Origin: Ornithinimicrobium sp. INDO-MA30-4
Lineage (GTDB): Bacteria > Actinomycetota > Actinomycetes > Actinomycetales > Dermatophilaceae
Length of the DNA: 64,000 bases
Reading direction: 5' to 3'
NCBI RefSeq assembly: GCF_021535045.1
Contig: NZ_CP091057.1
Coordinates: forward strand, 48,121-112,120
The notes beneath the pieces were generated by a model, which was not told the origin of the DNA, did not search any database, and saw only the letters and a program-made list of their open reading frames with translations. Shown here one piece after another: positions 17,083 through 27,583 of the stretch. Position 1 is the first letter of the stretch. Every line of letters begins with the position of its first letter. A program made the translations under genes and the position numbers.

Positions 17083-20000
17083 ATGACCATGACGATCCAT
17101 CGGCTCACTGCCGGGTCGGGGTATGACTACTTGACTCGGCAGGTGGCTCGTCAGGACGCAACGGAGACGGGCCCTCAGGTTTGGCCGGTTACTACACGGC
17201 GAAAGGGGAAACCCCGGGTCAATGGATTGGCTCAGGAGTGGCCGGCATCGAGGGGCTAGACCAGGGCGATGAGGTCACCGCTGAGCAGATGGCCCGGCTG
17301 TTTGGGGCTGGCCTGCACCCGCTGGCCCCCAACCAGGGCGACTACCCCGACGGGCAGTTGGCTGGTCTCTCCGCTCAAGATTTGGCTGACGTCGGTCAAC
17401 TAGGTCGGCCCTACAAGGTGTACAACGCAGCCGAAGACGTCAGCGAGTTCAGGGTCTTAGTCGCTCGTGCCTTTGAGGAGTACAACGAGGCTCGGGGGCT
17501 ACCGGGTGACTACGCCATTTCGGTCTCAGAAAGGGCGCGGATGCGTACCGAGATCGCAACGATCCTGTTCGTTAACGAGTTCGGCCGCGAGCCTGCCGAC
17601 GCACGAGAGATCGCCGCCACGATCGCCAAAAACTCACGTCCCCGCACCACAGCCGTCGCTGGCTTCGACCTGACCTTCTCCCCGTGAAATCCGTTTCCAC
17701 CTGTGGGCCGTGGCCGACCCTGCTGTTTCAGTGCAGATTGAGCGCGCCCACCAAAGCGCCGTCCGGGACGCTCTCGCCTTCGTCGAGAAACATGCTCTGT
17801 ACACCCGAACTGGGACCAATGGCATCCGACAAGTCGAGGTCAGGGGCCTCGTCGCAGCCTCGTTCACTCACCGTGACTCACGTGCTGGTGACCCAGACCT
17901 CCATACCCACGTCGCCGTCGCCAACAAGGTACAGACCTTGGACGGGCGCTGGCTCTCGATTGATAGTCGAGTTCTGCATAAAGCGACCGTGACAGCCTCA
18001 GAGACCTACAACACGGCCCTCGAAACACACCTGCGTTCGATGGGCATAGCGTTCACCGAGCGGACCAACACCGACCCACGTAAACGCCCCATCCGAGAAA
18101 TTGTCGGTGTTGACCCAGACCTCAATAAGGCGTGGTCATCGCGTCGAACCTCTATCGAGGTGCGGCGCAGTGAACTGGCCGTCATTTTCCAAAAGACGCA
18201 TGGCCGCCCCCCAACACCCATCGAGTCAATTCAGTTAGCGCAGCAAGCAACGCTTCGAGACGAGGGACGCCAAACACGAGCCCCGGTCTCTGGCCGAACA
18301 ACGGCAAGCCTGGCATGCCCAAGCCGTGGACTCCCTCGGTAGTGACGACGCGCTGAAAAGCATGGTCGCAGAGACACTCAATGGCCACCGAAGCCTCAGT
18401 GGTCCCACCAAGGTCACCGCCGAGTGGGTCAATACGACGGCCTTATCCATGGTGAAGCGGGTTCAAGAATCACGCTCAACATGGCAGGTGTGGCACTTGC
18501 GAGCAGAAGCCCAACGTCGCGTACGAGGCCTACCCCTGTCACCCACTGAGGTCGAGCACGTCGTGGACCATTTGACCACCGAGGCTCTCACCGCCGCGTC
18601 AGTGAAGTTAGCTGCGCCTGAGGAGTCCATGCCCGTTCCCGACGTGCAACGCCGAAGCCGTGATGGCGCCAGCGTGTATAGCGTTGCTGGATCGACGCGA
18701 TACACGTCCGCGGCCGTCCTACAGGCAGAGGAAAACTTGCGCGTCACTGCAGCACAGGGCGGGGGCAGGTCAGTTTCCTTTGCTGACGTTGATATCGCGC
18801 TGCTGGAGTCTGCGGCTAACGGGATTGAACTGAACGCCGGCCAAGTCGCGCTGGTGCGCGGCATGGCAACGTCGGGGGCTCTGCTGCAGTTAGCGATCGC
18901 GCCCGCTGGGTCAGGAAAACAACAGCAATGCGCTCCCTTGCTCGGGCTTGGGAAGCCTCGGGGGCCAAGTATTGGGCCTGGCACCCTCAGCCGCAGCCGC
19001 AGCGGCCCTGCGCGAACAGACCCAGACCGAGACTGACACTCTCGCGAAACTCACCTGGTCCCTGGAGCACGGGGGCCTGCCGTCCTGGGCACGCGATATA
19101 GGTCCAGACACCCTGGTCATCATTGATGAAGCGGGCATGGCCGACACTCTCTCGCTTGATGCTGCCGTCCGATACGTCACTAGCCAAGGTGGGAATGTCC
19201 GTCTGATCGGTGACGATCAGCAACTTGCTGCTATCGGGGCCGGTGGAGTTTTGCGCGACATCGTGGCCACCACCGGCGCGCTGCACCTCAGCGAGCTCAT
19301 GCGGTTTTCTGATCCCGCTGAAGGGTCAGCTTCTCTTGCGTTGCGCGAGGAAAGCCTGAGGCCCTGGGGTTCTACCTCGACAACCAACGCTGCCATGTTG
19401 GAGATCTCGCCACCATGACCGACGACGTCTTCGCGGCATGGAGCACGGACCGCAGTCGAGGACTCGACGTGATCATGCTCGCTCCCACTCGTGAACTAGT
19501 TGCTGATTTGAACCTCCGGGCGCGCTTGCACCGTCTAGAAGGTGGCGATGAACCCACGCACGTTCAGCCCTTGGCCGGCAGTGATGTTGCCTCTGTGGGG
19601 GACCTCATCATCACCAGGAAGAACGACCGCGCATTGCGAACCAGTCCCACCGACTGGGTGAAAAACGGCGACCGGTGGACTGTCCTGGACGTGCCGGGCG
19701 ACGGCAGCATTCGGGCTCAACACACCCAAAATGGGCGCATCATCAACCTGCCCGCGGATTACGTCGCTACAGCGACCGAACTTGGATACGCCACCACGGT
19801 TCACAGCGCACAAGGCGTCTCGGTCGATGCCATGCACGGACTGGCGACCGGTCAAGAAACTCGACAGCAGTTCTACACCATGATGACCCGTGGTCGGTAC
19901 GCCAACCATGTTTACCTGGAGGTCGTCGGTGATGGCGATCCCCACAACGTGGTGCGGCCAGAAGGTGTTCACCCCTCACCGCCGTCGACGTACTCGAAGG

Positions 20001-22844
20001 TGTCTTGGCCGAGATGGTGCCCCTGCTTCTGCTTCAACGGTGTTGCGAGACGAAGCGGACCCTGCCCACCTGCTGGGTCCCGCAACTGATCGCTACGTTG
20101 ACTCTCTCTACGAGGCAGCCGAATCCCTGTGGGCCCCCGACACTCACACCATTGACGCGCTGGCTGACCAAGTCGTGCCAAGAATTACGAGTGCCCCCGC
20201 TTGGCCCACGCTGCGTGCACACTTGGCTCTCCTAAACGCCAATGGTGTTGACCCGCTAGGTGCTTTGCGTAGTGCTGCCCATCAACGAGAGCTGGGGTCC
20301 GCTGATGATCCCGCAGCCGTACTGGATTGGCGACTCGATGACACCGGCTTGCGCAATGCGGGGCACGGCCCACTGCCCTGGGTGCCTGCCATTCCTGGTG
20401 CCCTTCTAACGGATGACACCTGGGGCACCTATCTACAAGCGCGCAATGACCAGGTGGTGCACCTCAGCAGTCAGGTTCGCCAGCGCTCAGAACAGGAGAG
20501 GTACCTGAGTGGGCACGTCAAGGTGGTGCTCTACCCAACACAAAAACACTTGCCGATGTTGCTGTGTGGCGAGCGGCACGCAGCGTTGCCAGCGACGATA
20601 TGCGCCCTACCGGACCGCGCAGCCTCGCTAAAGCCCCTGCTCACCACCAAAGCAACTGCGGCGCCAAGTCAGTGGCAACCGAGCGCCAGCCCTCCAGGAG
20701 TGGGGACACTTGCTCTGCAAGCTCTCCCCTCCATCGACAGCGACCCTTCACCTTGGTGTTAGCCGAACGCCTGGCTAACACCTCCCGCTCGGGCATCAAC
20801 AGCGCATCGCTCCTGCACAATGCTGCAGCGACCGGTCCCTTGCCCGATGATCACGCGGCTGGGGCTTTGTGGTGGCGGCTGAGTTCACGCATGGGCCCAC
20901 CAGTAGCGAGTGACCCGCTGGAAGGTGGGTCGGGCTGGGCACAGTCCTTCAGCGAGTACCTGGGGGCTGAGCGCGCCGCCACGGCTCAACAGAGCCCCAT
21001 GTGGGGGGCTTTGGTCACGACGCTGGACCACGCCCACCAACGCGGATGGTCGGTCGAGGACCTTCTGGGAACAGCCCCACCCCACACTCTGGAGTCGATG
21101 CGGCCCAGGCCATGGTCTGGAAAATCACGCTGCTCACTGACACGCCGATAGACGACATCGACACAGTCACCCCAGGCATCGACGAGCCGCCTGAAGACCT
21201 CTGGGACGGTGAGGACGACGCCCCTAGCCATGCCCCCACAGAGGCGGAATGGAGGGACATGATGGACATGCCCGACCTCAACGACAACGACTTGGCTACT
21301 CCACTGCTCGAGCAGCAGCCCGAGCAGGCTGAACACCACGAGGATGTCGAAGCCGCGCTGGCCTGGCAAGCCATCATCCGCGATACCGCCACAGCGTTAG
21401 AACCCAGCGACGAAGAGATCGAACGGATGGTCACCCAAGGCCAAGAATGGGAATCCGTCGAGACACCAAACTCTCGGCTGGCCGAAGTCAACGCCCTCGC
21501 CTTGTCTTACTACGAAAACCAGTTCACTCAGGGTGGCTGGCCAAGGACGTACCTGCACGAACGGTTCGGGCTCGACGTTGCTGACCACCCTCCGTGCGCC
21601 CCGGCTACGCCCCCGCGGGTTGGGACAACCTCGTCAACCACGCCCGGGGCCAAGGCGCCACGGATACCGAACTCCTCGAATCCGGACTAGCCACCATGAC
21701 GCGACGCGGGACCTTAATCGACCGATTCCGCGATCGTGCCGTGTTCCCGATCATTCACCAAGACCGCATCCTAGGTTTCGTTGGGCGCCGAAACCCGGCC
21801 CACACGGACGAGACGCCTCACGCTGGGCCGAAGTACCTCAACACCCCAAGTACCGCCCTCTTCACCAAGGGAAATCAGTTGTATGGTGCCCTCCCCGACC
21901 TCTCCCGTGGCGACGCCACACCAGTTCTTGTTGAAGGACCGATGGATGCCCACGCCATCACCCTGGCAACAGCCGGTCGCTATGTGGGTGTCGCTCCACT
22001 AGGCACAGCTTTGACCGAATCCCAAGCCTCGCAACTAGCCGCCTACCCACAAGCACCCATCATCGCCACCGACGCGGACCTCGCAGGGCACGTCGCAGCC
22101 GAAAAGGACCACTGGCTACTCGCCCAACACGCGATCCTCCCGTCGCGAGCCATCCTTGCCGCGGGCTCAGACCCATCAGACCTTCTCGAACGAGGCGGCC
22201 CCGATGCCCTCCTTGACGCCCTGGAAAACCCCGTTGCCTCTTCACAAGTACTGCTGCGTGAACGACTCGACAACATGCCGGCCGAAACAGGACTCGCAAG
22301 CGCAGCCACCGTCGCGGCAAGCGGTGACCCCACACTATGGGGAGAAGCTGCGGTGGCCATGGCCACGCGCTTCGAAGTCTCTGATACCCAAGCCAGAACA
22401 GCCCTCCTGGCCGCAGTTAAGGAGTGGAACACCGACCCACGACAGGTCGTCAGAGACCAAATCAGTTGCTCCCCAGATTTACGTCAGCGCCTCGAAGCCC
22501 AAGCGGACCTACCTCCAGAGCAACGGTGGGCAGGAACCGCCACCCGCATCGACGCTCGACTCACCTCGGCCGCGGACTGGCCAGCACTGGCAAACCTCAT
22601 CAACCAACTACATCAAGAGGGGCATGACGTTCCACGCCTCTTAGACGATTCCATCGCCGATAACCCGCACTTGGGTCACACACCGGCCCGGGAGATGCGC
22701 TACCGACTGGCGGCCCAGGCTTCTCGCACGTATCAGCCCTGCGGGAACCCACCACGAAGAGGAATCCCAACGGACCTGTCACCGAGGTTCAGCCATGACC
22801 GCCTCACACCGCCCAAGGACATTGGCTCAGGACCCACCCGGTAG
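17083..22844 (+). CDS. traA: TraA-type MobF relaxase-helicase with C-terminal Toprim primase (many frameshifts)
   Basis: Joined pieces give about 1920 residues. The relaxase domain (about 1-330) has the N-terminal tyrosine region (GYDYLTRQVA) and the histidine triad in FTHRDSR...DLHTHVAVANK. The RecD-like helicase follows: Walker A APAGSGKTTA (near 18905), Walker B VIIDEAGMAD, GDDQQLAAIGAGG and TVHSAQGVSVD. Unusually, the last 500 residues look like a DnaG-type primase: a GWPRTYLHERFG lead-in near 21530, then Toprim motifs VEGPMDAHAI and IATDADLAG. It would nick at oriT, unwind the strand and perhaps prime synthesis in the recipient. At least twelve frame changes occur, for example at the Walker A lysine where one A is missing. 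ATG 17089 is an alternative start. Confidence 0.85.
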
Positions 22845-23014
22845 TAGTCACTGGGTTGGTCAACCTCCGTTTGGAGTTCAACGCAAGGGAGTTCACCTGC
22901 CTTACCGACCTAGACGCACCTCATCGATGGCCTACTGTGACAGGAATCACTACCGCCGAACCTGTATGGCGCGCTCTAACTCCACGTAAGGCTTGTGAGA
23001 TCAAACAATTCTGA
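22795..23014 (+). CDS. Small conserved-looking protein downstream of the relaxase (frameshift)
   Basis: An ATG at 22795 overlaps the end of the relaxase gene. After one frame change near 22840 the reading VTGLVNLRLEFNAREFTCL continues to TGA 23012-23014, about 72 residues in total. Codon use is typical of neighbouring genes and the second half looks like a compact alpha-beta peptide. No family is recognised. Its position suggests co-translation with the relaxase. Confidence 0.4.
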
Positions 23015-23174
23015 GCCCCAGGTCGGCAAGCACCGAACGCGACACCGTAGAGCACGCGTCTTCGAGAAAGTCGGATTCGGCCTTGTCTGAATCGGAAGAT
23101 TCCTGCTGAGACATCAGGGGGATGAGGTGATCAATCGGATCCTCGACTTCCTGATCTAGATAGATGCGCGGCAC
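23001..23174 (-). CDS. Very small acidic protein, unknown
   Basis: From GTG 23174 the reverse strand encodes about 57 residues, acidic and serine-rich, ending in LADLGLRIV. It faces the end of the preceding small gene and is divergent from the methyltransferase gene at 23274. The size and charge would fit an antitoxin or control protein of the restriction system, but no DNA-binding motif is visible. It could equally be a chance reading. Confidence 0.3.
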   Translation of the reverse strand: MPRIYLDQEVEDPIDHLIPLMSQQESSDSDKAESDFLEDACSTVSRSVLADLGLRIV

Positions 23175-23273
23175 ATGGGTGGCTGTTCTACGCGCGGTCA
23201 CCCAGGTGAGCAAGCCCACCTGCTGAACGAACAACAGCAACGTTTGTCACCGTGTCATGGAACTATCGGAGTC

Positions 23274-24905
23274 ATGACCATCGAGTTGCCGACCGACCTC
23301 GTCGCGCACGGCGAGATATTCACTAAACGCTGGGTTGTCGAAGCAATCCTCGATCTCGTCGGCTACACCGTGGACACGGACCTATCTGGGATGGTCCTCG
23401 TCGAGCCATCCGTTGGCGACGGTGCTTTCCTCGGCCCGACTGTCGACCGGCTGTCAGCGTCGGCGCTGGAACACGGAGTTGCTTTTGCCAGCCTGAGTGG
23501 TGTGATTCGCGGCTATGACCTGCAAGCGAAGCACGTTCAGTCCTCCCAAACGGTGGTGCGCGACAGGTTAGTCGCCAACGGGGCCGACCTGCAGACGGCA
23601 GCGACACTCGCCACCACGTGGATATCTCAAGCAGACTTTCTCCTCGACGATGTCGATACCCCTGCAAATTTCGTGGTGGGGAACCCGCCCTACATCCGCT
23701 CGGATGATCTTGCCCGCGATTTGGGGACGGCATACCGAGACCGCTGGGCGACGATGCGTGGCCGGGCCGATGTCTACGTGGGATTTTTCGAGCGTGCTCT
23801 AGGGATGCTGAAACCAGACGGCAAGCTGGGCTATATCTGCGCAGACCGGTGGATGCGCAACGCATACGGCGCGAACCTGCGGGACTTCATCACCACCAAT
23901 TACGCTGTCGAATCGCTCTGGCAGATGCATGATGTCGATGCTTTCGCCACCGAGGTCTCCGCCTACCCCGCCATCACTATCCTAGGGAACCACCCGCAAA
24001 GTGAAGTCGCGGTGCTCGATGCCACAGCAACTTTCACCGAACTTGGTGCAAGAGAAGCGACCCATTTTGTTCGTTCCACTGACAACGAGGCATCCGGCGT
24101 GGGATGGAGTGGCGCAAGGCTGGATTCCTGGTTCAGCGGCACTGGGTTCTGGCCAACAGGAACCCCCGAACGGTTGCTCCTCCTGGAATTTCTCCAGGAG
24201 AACTTCCCCAAGCTAGAAGAGACTGGCGGCACAACGAAAATTGGGATCGGCGTCGCCACCGGGGCAGATAAGGCCTACGTTGTCGCCCCAACAGCAGATG
24301 TGGAACCAGACCGACTCCTACCACTAGTGATGGCTGACGACATCCGATCTGGGCAGCTGCAGACGCCTCAAAAAGTACTGATCAACCCATGGAATGAGCA
24401 AGGCAACCTAGTCGATCTCAGTGCATACCCCCGGTTGAAGCTTGCCCTTGCCAGCCACCCCAACGTGGTCAACCGGTACGTGGCCAAGAAGAAACCTGCG
24501 GCCTGGTACCGGACCATCGACAAGGTGTCACCGGGGCTTGCCCACCGACCGAAACTGCTCTTTCAGGACATGAAGGCTCAAATCACACCCGTGTTCGAGC
24601 CGGGTGGCTATTACCCCCACCACAACCTTTACTACATCGTGTCGACGGAATGGGACCTCGAAGTCCTGGGTGGTTTGATGCTGTCAAGAATCGCCCAAGC
24701 ATTCATCGAGGCATACGGAGTGAGGATGAGAGGTGGGACGCTCCGTTTCCAATCTCAGTATTTGCGCAAGATCCGCGTACCGGCACCACAGGACATACCC
24801 GAGGCGGTGGCTAACCGGCTGCGTGATGCGCATCGCGCGTCCGACCGGGACGCGGCCACCCGCGCAGCGGAAGAGGCTTACGGACTACCAGTCGGTGTGC
24901 TCTGA
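23274..24905 (+). CDS. N6-adenine DNA methyltransferase, PaeR7I/XhoI-type modification enzyme
   Basis: The 543-residue enzyme should methylate adenine in the site cut by the nuclease encoded next, by family probably CTCGAG. Motif I is VLVEPSVGDGAFL (about residues 40-53) and the catalytic motif IV is VVGNPPYIRS (about 134-143). The C-terminal half is a TaqI/Eco57I-like target recognition domain ending in a region rich in aromatic residues (GYYPHHNLYYI). Length agrees with M.PaeR7I-type proteins (about 530). The ATG at 23274 follows a weak GGAG site; upstream codons of the same frame look non-coding. The gene is intact, unlike many neighbours. It has a truncated paralogue at 32886. Confidence 0.85.
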   Translation: MTIELPTDLVAHGEIFTKRWVVEAILDLVGYTVDTDLSGMVLVEPSVGDGAFLGPTVDRLSASALEHGVAFASLSGVIRGYDLQAKHVQSSQTVVRDRLVANGADLQTAATLATTWISQADFLLDDVDTPANFVVGNPPYIRSDDLARDLGTAYRDRWATMRGRADVYVGFFERALGMLKPDGKLGYICADRWMRNAYGANLRDFITTNYAVESLWQMHDVDAFATEVSAYPAITILGNHPQSEVAVLDATATFTELGAREATHFVRSTDNEASGVGWSGARLDSWFSGTGFWPTGTPERLLLLEFLQENFPKLEETGGTTKIGIGVATGADKAYVVAPTADVEPDRLLPLVMADDIRSGQLQTPQKVLINPWNEQGNLVDLSAYPRLKLALASHPNVVNRYVAKKKPAAWYRTIDKVSPGLAHRPKLLFQDMKAQITPVFEPGGYYPHHNLYYIVSTEWDLEVLGGLMLSRIAQAFIEAYGVRMRGGTLRFQSQYLRKIRVPAPQDIPEAVANRLRDAHRASDRDAATRAAEEAYGLPVGVL

Positions 24906-24976
24906 GTGGAGCTTCTTCTACCCTGACCAGCACAGCATTTCCCGTGCCAACAGGCACGCCACGAGAAGGGCGACAG

Positions 24977-25716
24977 ATGGCAACGCATGAACGATGGAAT
25001 GAGGCTGTCCGCGCCTTCTGGACTGGCCGAGATCTGCAAACGCAAAGACAGATCGAATCCGGCAAAGTCGATGCAGGTAACCGCGGGGCCGTCACTGGAG
25101 GTCAGCATCTGAAGCCCCTAGAGCAAGCAACAGCTGCCCTATTTTCCAACGACCCCGACATTGGTTCAGAGCTCGTCGTGTTACATGGAAAGAAAAATAC
25201 TCTGCCAGGATACTACCGACGCTCAAAAGACTGGGACCTGGTCGTTCTCTACCGTGGCGCCCTAGTCGCAGCTATCGAATTCAAATCCCAACAGGGGTCA
25301 TTCGGCAACAACTTCAACAACCGAACAGAAGAGTCCATCGGGAACTCCATCGATATTTGGCGCGGCCATGAAGAGGAAATGTTCGGTCCAGTCCGACCTT
25401 GGCTAGGTTTCGTTATGGTTCTAGAGAAGACAAATGCTTCCACCCGAACCATGAAGAATGGGGCGACCCTCTTTCCCGCAGACCCCGCGTTCAACGACAC
25501 CGGATACCTCGACAGATACCGCATCCTGTTTCAACGACTTGTCCGAGAAGGCAAGTACGACGCCGCCGTAGTGGCCGCGACCGAGATCGGACAAGGGTAT
25601 TCGATGAGCCCAAGCCCGATCTCTCCTTTGCCAACCTAGAGGCCGCCATCGCCGGACGACTCACCTACATGAAGATCCTGCCTGACAATTTCTTCCGCGA
25701 TAGCGAATCCACGTAG
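24977..25716 (+). CDS. PaeR7I/XhoI-type restriction endonuclease (one frameshift near the end)
   Basis: The protein of about 246 residues carries the hallmark block of this family: a PD-(D/E)XK-like core DWDLVVLYRGALVAAIEFKS, followed by the very conserved GSFGNNFNNRTEESIGNS. Family members recognise CTCGAG. A GAAGGG ribosome site precedes ATG 24977, 71 bp after the methyltransferase stop. At about 25600 a T appears to be missing (tattcg for tatttcg); restoring it changes the odd tail to YFDEPKPDLSFANLEAAIAG, ending at 25716 at the family's expected length. The enzyme is therefore probably intact, even though an IS3-type remnant begins almost immediately after the stop. Confidence 0.85.
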
Positions 25717-25724
25717 AACTCCCT

Positions 25725-26290
25725 TCAGCCTGGCCAAGCACGCCGTCCGCTCAGCCATCTCCTGGCCCTGGGCACGGGCTTCATCGGCCAGGATCCGATG
25801 CCCGAACTCCGGGTCATCGCGGTGGGCATCAAACAACGTGTTCGCTCGATACGCCCACACCAACTCAGCCTCTGTCACCGGGTGAGCCAACCACCGGTAA
25901 TGCGGTTGGCGGGCGATGCCAAGAACCCGACACGTCACCGTCACAGGAATCCCGTCAACGGCTAACTCACGGACGAGCGGGTAGATCATTTCCCCGGCAG
26001 ATTAGCCTGTGACAGGTAGGCCGCCGCTCGGCGCAGCACTTCGTTCTCTTGCTCCAGCAACCGGTTACGGCGCTTCAACCCGCCATCTCCTTGCCACCCC
26101 CAACGGGCGCAGGGTGGCGTCTTCGGCTTGCTGCAATCACCGCGACAGCACTGATTTTGCGATCCCGGAATCAGCAGCGATCTGACCCAACGACACACCA
26201 GGGTCACGCGACAACGCGACCTTCACAACATCGTCACGAAACTCTTTCGGATACGGCTTCGACGTAGTGACATCCTTTCACCCAGCGACC
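25725..26290 (-). mobile_element. Remnant of an IS3-family insertion sequence
   Basis: The reverse strand holds a degraded OrfA: a start near 26270 (YPKEFRDDVVKVALSRDPG in a broken frame), an in-frame TGA in place of a tryptophan codon near 26141, and a leucine-zipper end RNRLLEQENEVLRRAAAYLS. An ATGA overlap then leads to the beginning of OrfB (MIYPLVRELAVDGIPVTVTC at 25989). OrfB loses similarity after about 95 residues and its catalytic DDE domain is gone. The left end abuts the restriction-enzyme gene. Both ORFs are inactive, so this marks an old insertion followed by deletion. Confidence 0.75.
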
Positions 26291-26824
26291 TCACGATCAC
26301 TGGAACAGTTGTCACCAATCCGTGCAGCAGACCATGCCTGCACCGCAGCGAGGATGCTCCGATTGCTTTGGCGGTAGTGAACTCGTGCGTGCCGACGCCT
26401 TCGATAGCACGCCAAGCCAGCGGACACCCTCCCCCAACGCGCCACACAGCAAGCTGCACATTGCAGGAGTCCGTCCGTCGAGAGCACCGAACCTGGGCAG
26501 GTGTGCTGCGACGAGGCGGGCTGTCTTCTGCGCATCTTGACACTCTTTGATCAGGATACTTGTTTAAGGAATAGCCGAGCTGTGACGATTTGACGTGTGG
26601 AAGTACGTCTTGGCCAGCGAGACGAAGCCGGTGTCGCACACATGGCTGTCGTTATGGTCGCGCTGAGGGTAGAAGGGACGCTGCCATCGAAATACGTTAG
26701 GTAGTGGCACTTACTGGGACGAATGCTGAGCGATCTAAAGCGGGTCCGAGGTGTCGCACCAAGGTGCGTGCTTATTTCGTGAGCATAGTTCTTTCGCTGG
26801 TCGCACACCCGTACGGGAGTATGT
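26291..26824. other. Stretch without a supported gene, probable insertion debris
   Basis: About 530 bp between the IS3-type remnant and the defence operon. Several short readings exist on the reverse strand, one with coding-like composition near 26578-26720 (HVCDTGFVSLAKTYFHTS in its frame), but none has a start, ribosome site and consistent frame. I read it as remains of inserted DNA or the broken end of a gene. Confidence 0.4.
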
Positions 26825-27583
26825 TCAAGCGAAGACGCCTAGACGCTCCAGGTCTTCGTGGATGAGACCGGCGGACCTGGCTAACCCAGTGTCCTCGGAC
26901 AGCAATGAAGATGTAGGTTGCGCACCGTAGATGGTGGCAATCATGGTGGCAGCAAGTCCGGTCAATGTCTGTGCGGCGACAGGGAATGCGGGGTGCTGAA
27001 CCAGAGTGGCCGACTTAGCTCTGATACGTTCCAGATGGACATTATTATCCAGCGCCCCGTCTGTGCCGTCACACTCTTCAGCCTCTGAGTGTGGTGGGTG
27101 CAAGAGACAAGAATTTTCTCGAGTCCAACCGATAATCGCCTGCGCATGAAAATAGGGATGAGCTGGCGGGCCCTCCGAATTGTTGTTCTTGTTAAGTTCT
27201 ACCTCCGCAGTCTCGAACCTCCAACCCTCGCTGTGAACGCTCGCATCATTTTTTCGTTCGCCCAGGAAAGCCACTCTGAAGGCGGCTGAGCTTACGTGGT
27301 CTGAGACCATCTCGCCCAGTGAGAGCGTGGCCACCGGCACGACGTCTGGTTTGATTCTTGGTAAGGGATTACCAACGAGCCATCCGTGATCCCACAGGCG
27401 CAAAGGCAACTTTTGCTTCGGCATCGTGAGGTCTAGGTCGCTCTCGGAGATGGGGCGGAAGTCGTCGACAAGTGCCTGGAGCATCGAACTGTCGAACTGT
27501 CGGGAGGACCGACCCACCCATAGGCTAAGTACCCGCCACATCAACCTCAAGTCTTCAGGCCCTAGGGGGTGCTGGTCCGTCAA
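26825..27583 (-). CDS. Unknown protein, third gene of the GHKL-receiver operon
   Basis: The 252-residue soluble protein has no recognised motif. Its N-terminal half is helical (LRLMWRVLSLWVGRSSRQFD) and the middle includes an acidic, asparagine-rich loop. The start is a TTG that overlaps the stop of the receiver-like gene (TTGA), so it is translationally coupled and must act with that protein and the GHKL ATPase. It could be the effector, an adaptor or a specificity subunit of the system. It is intact. I can only describe it from context. Confidence 0.5.
   Translation of the reverse strand: MTDQHPLGPEDLRLMWRVLSLWVGRSSRQFDSSMLQALVDDFRPISESDLDLTMPKQKLPLRLWDHGWLVGNPLPRIKPDVVPVATLSLGEMVSDHVSSAAFRVAFLGERKNDASVHSEGWRFETAEVELNKNNNSEGPPAHPYFHAQAIIGWTRENSCLLHPPHSEAEECDGTDGALDNNVHLERIRAKSATLVQHPAFPVAAQTLTGLAATMIATIYGAQPTSSLLSEDTGLARSAGLIHEDLERLGVFA

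Noticed and set aside
25636..25989. Functional IS3-type OrfB
   Set aside because: Only the first ~95 residues match, the catalytic DDE domain is missing and the partner OrfA contains an in-frame stop.
26551..26808. A reverse-strand gene of 85 codons upstream of the IS3 remnant
   Set aside because: Coding character switches between frames, no start with a ribosome site is present and no family is recognised.
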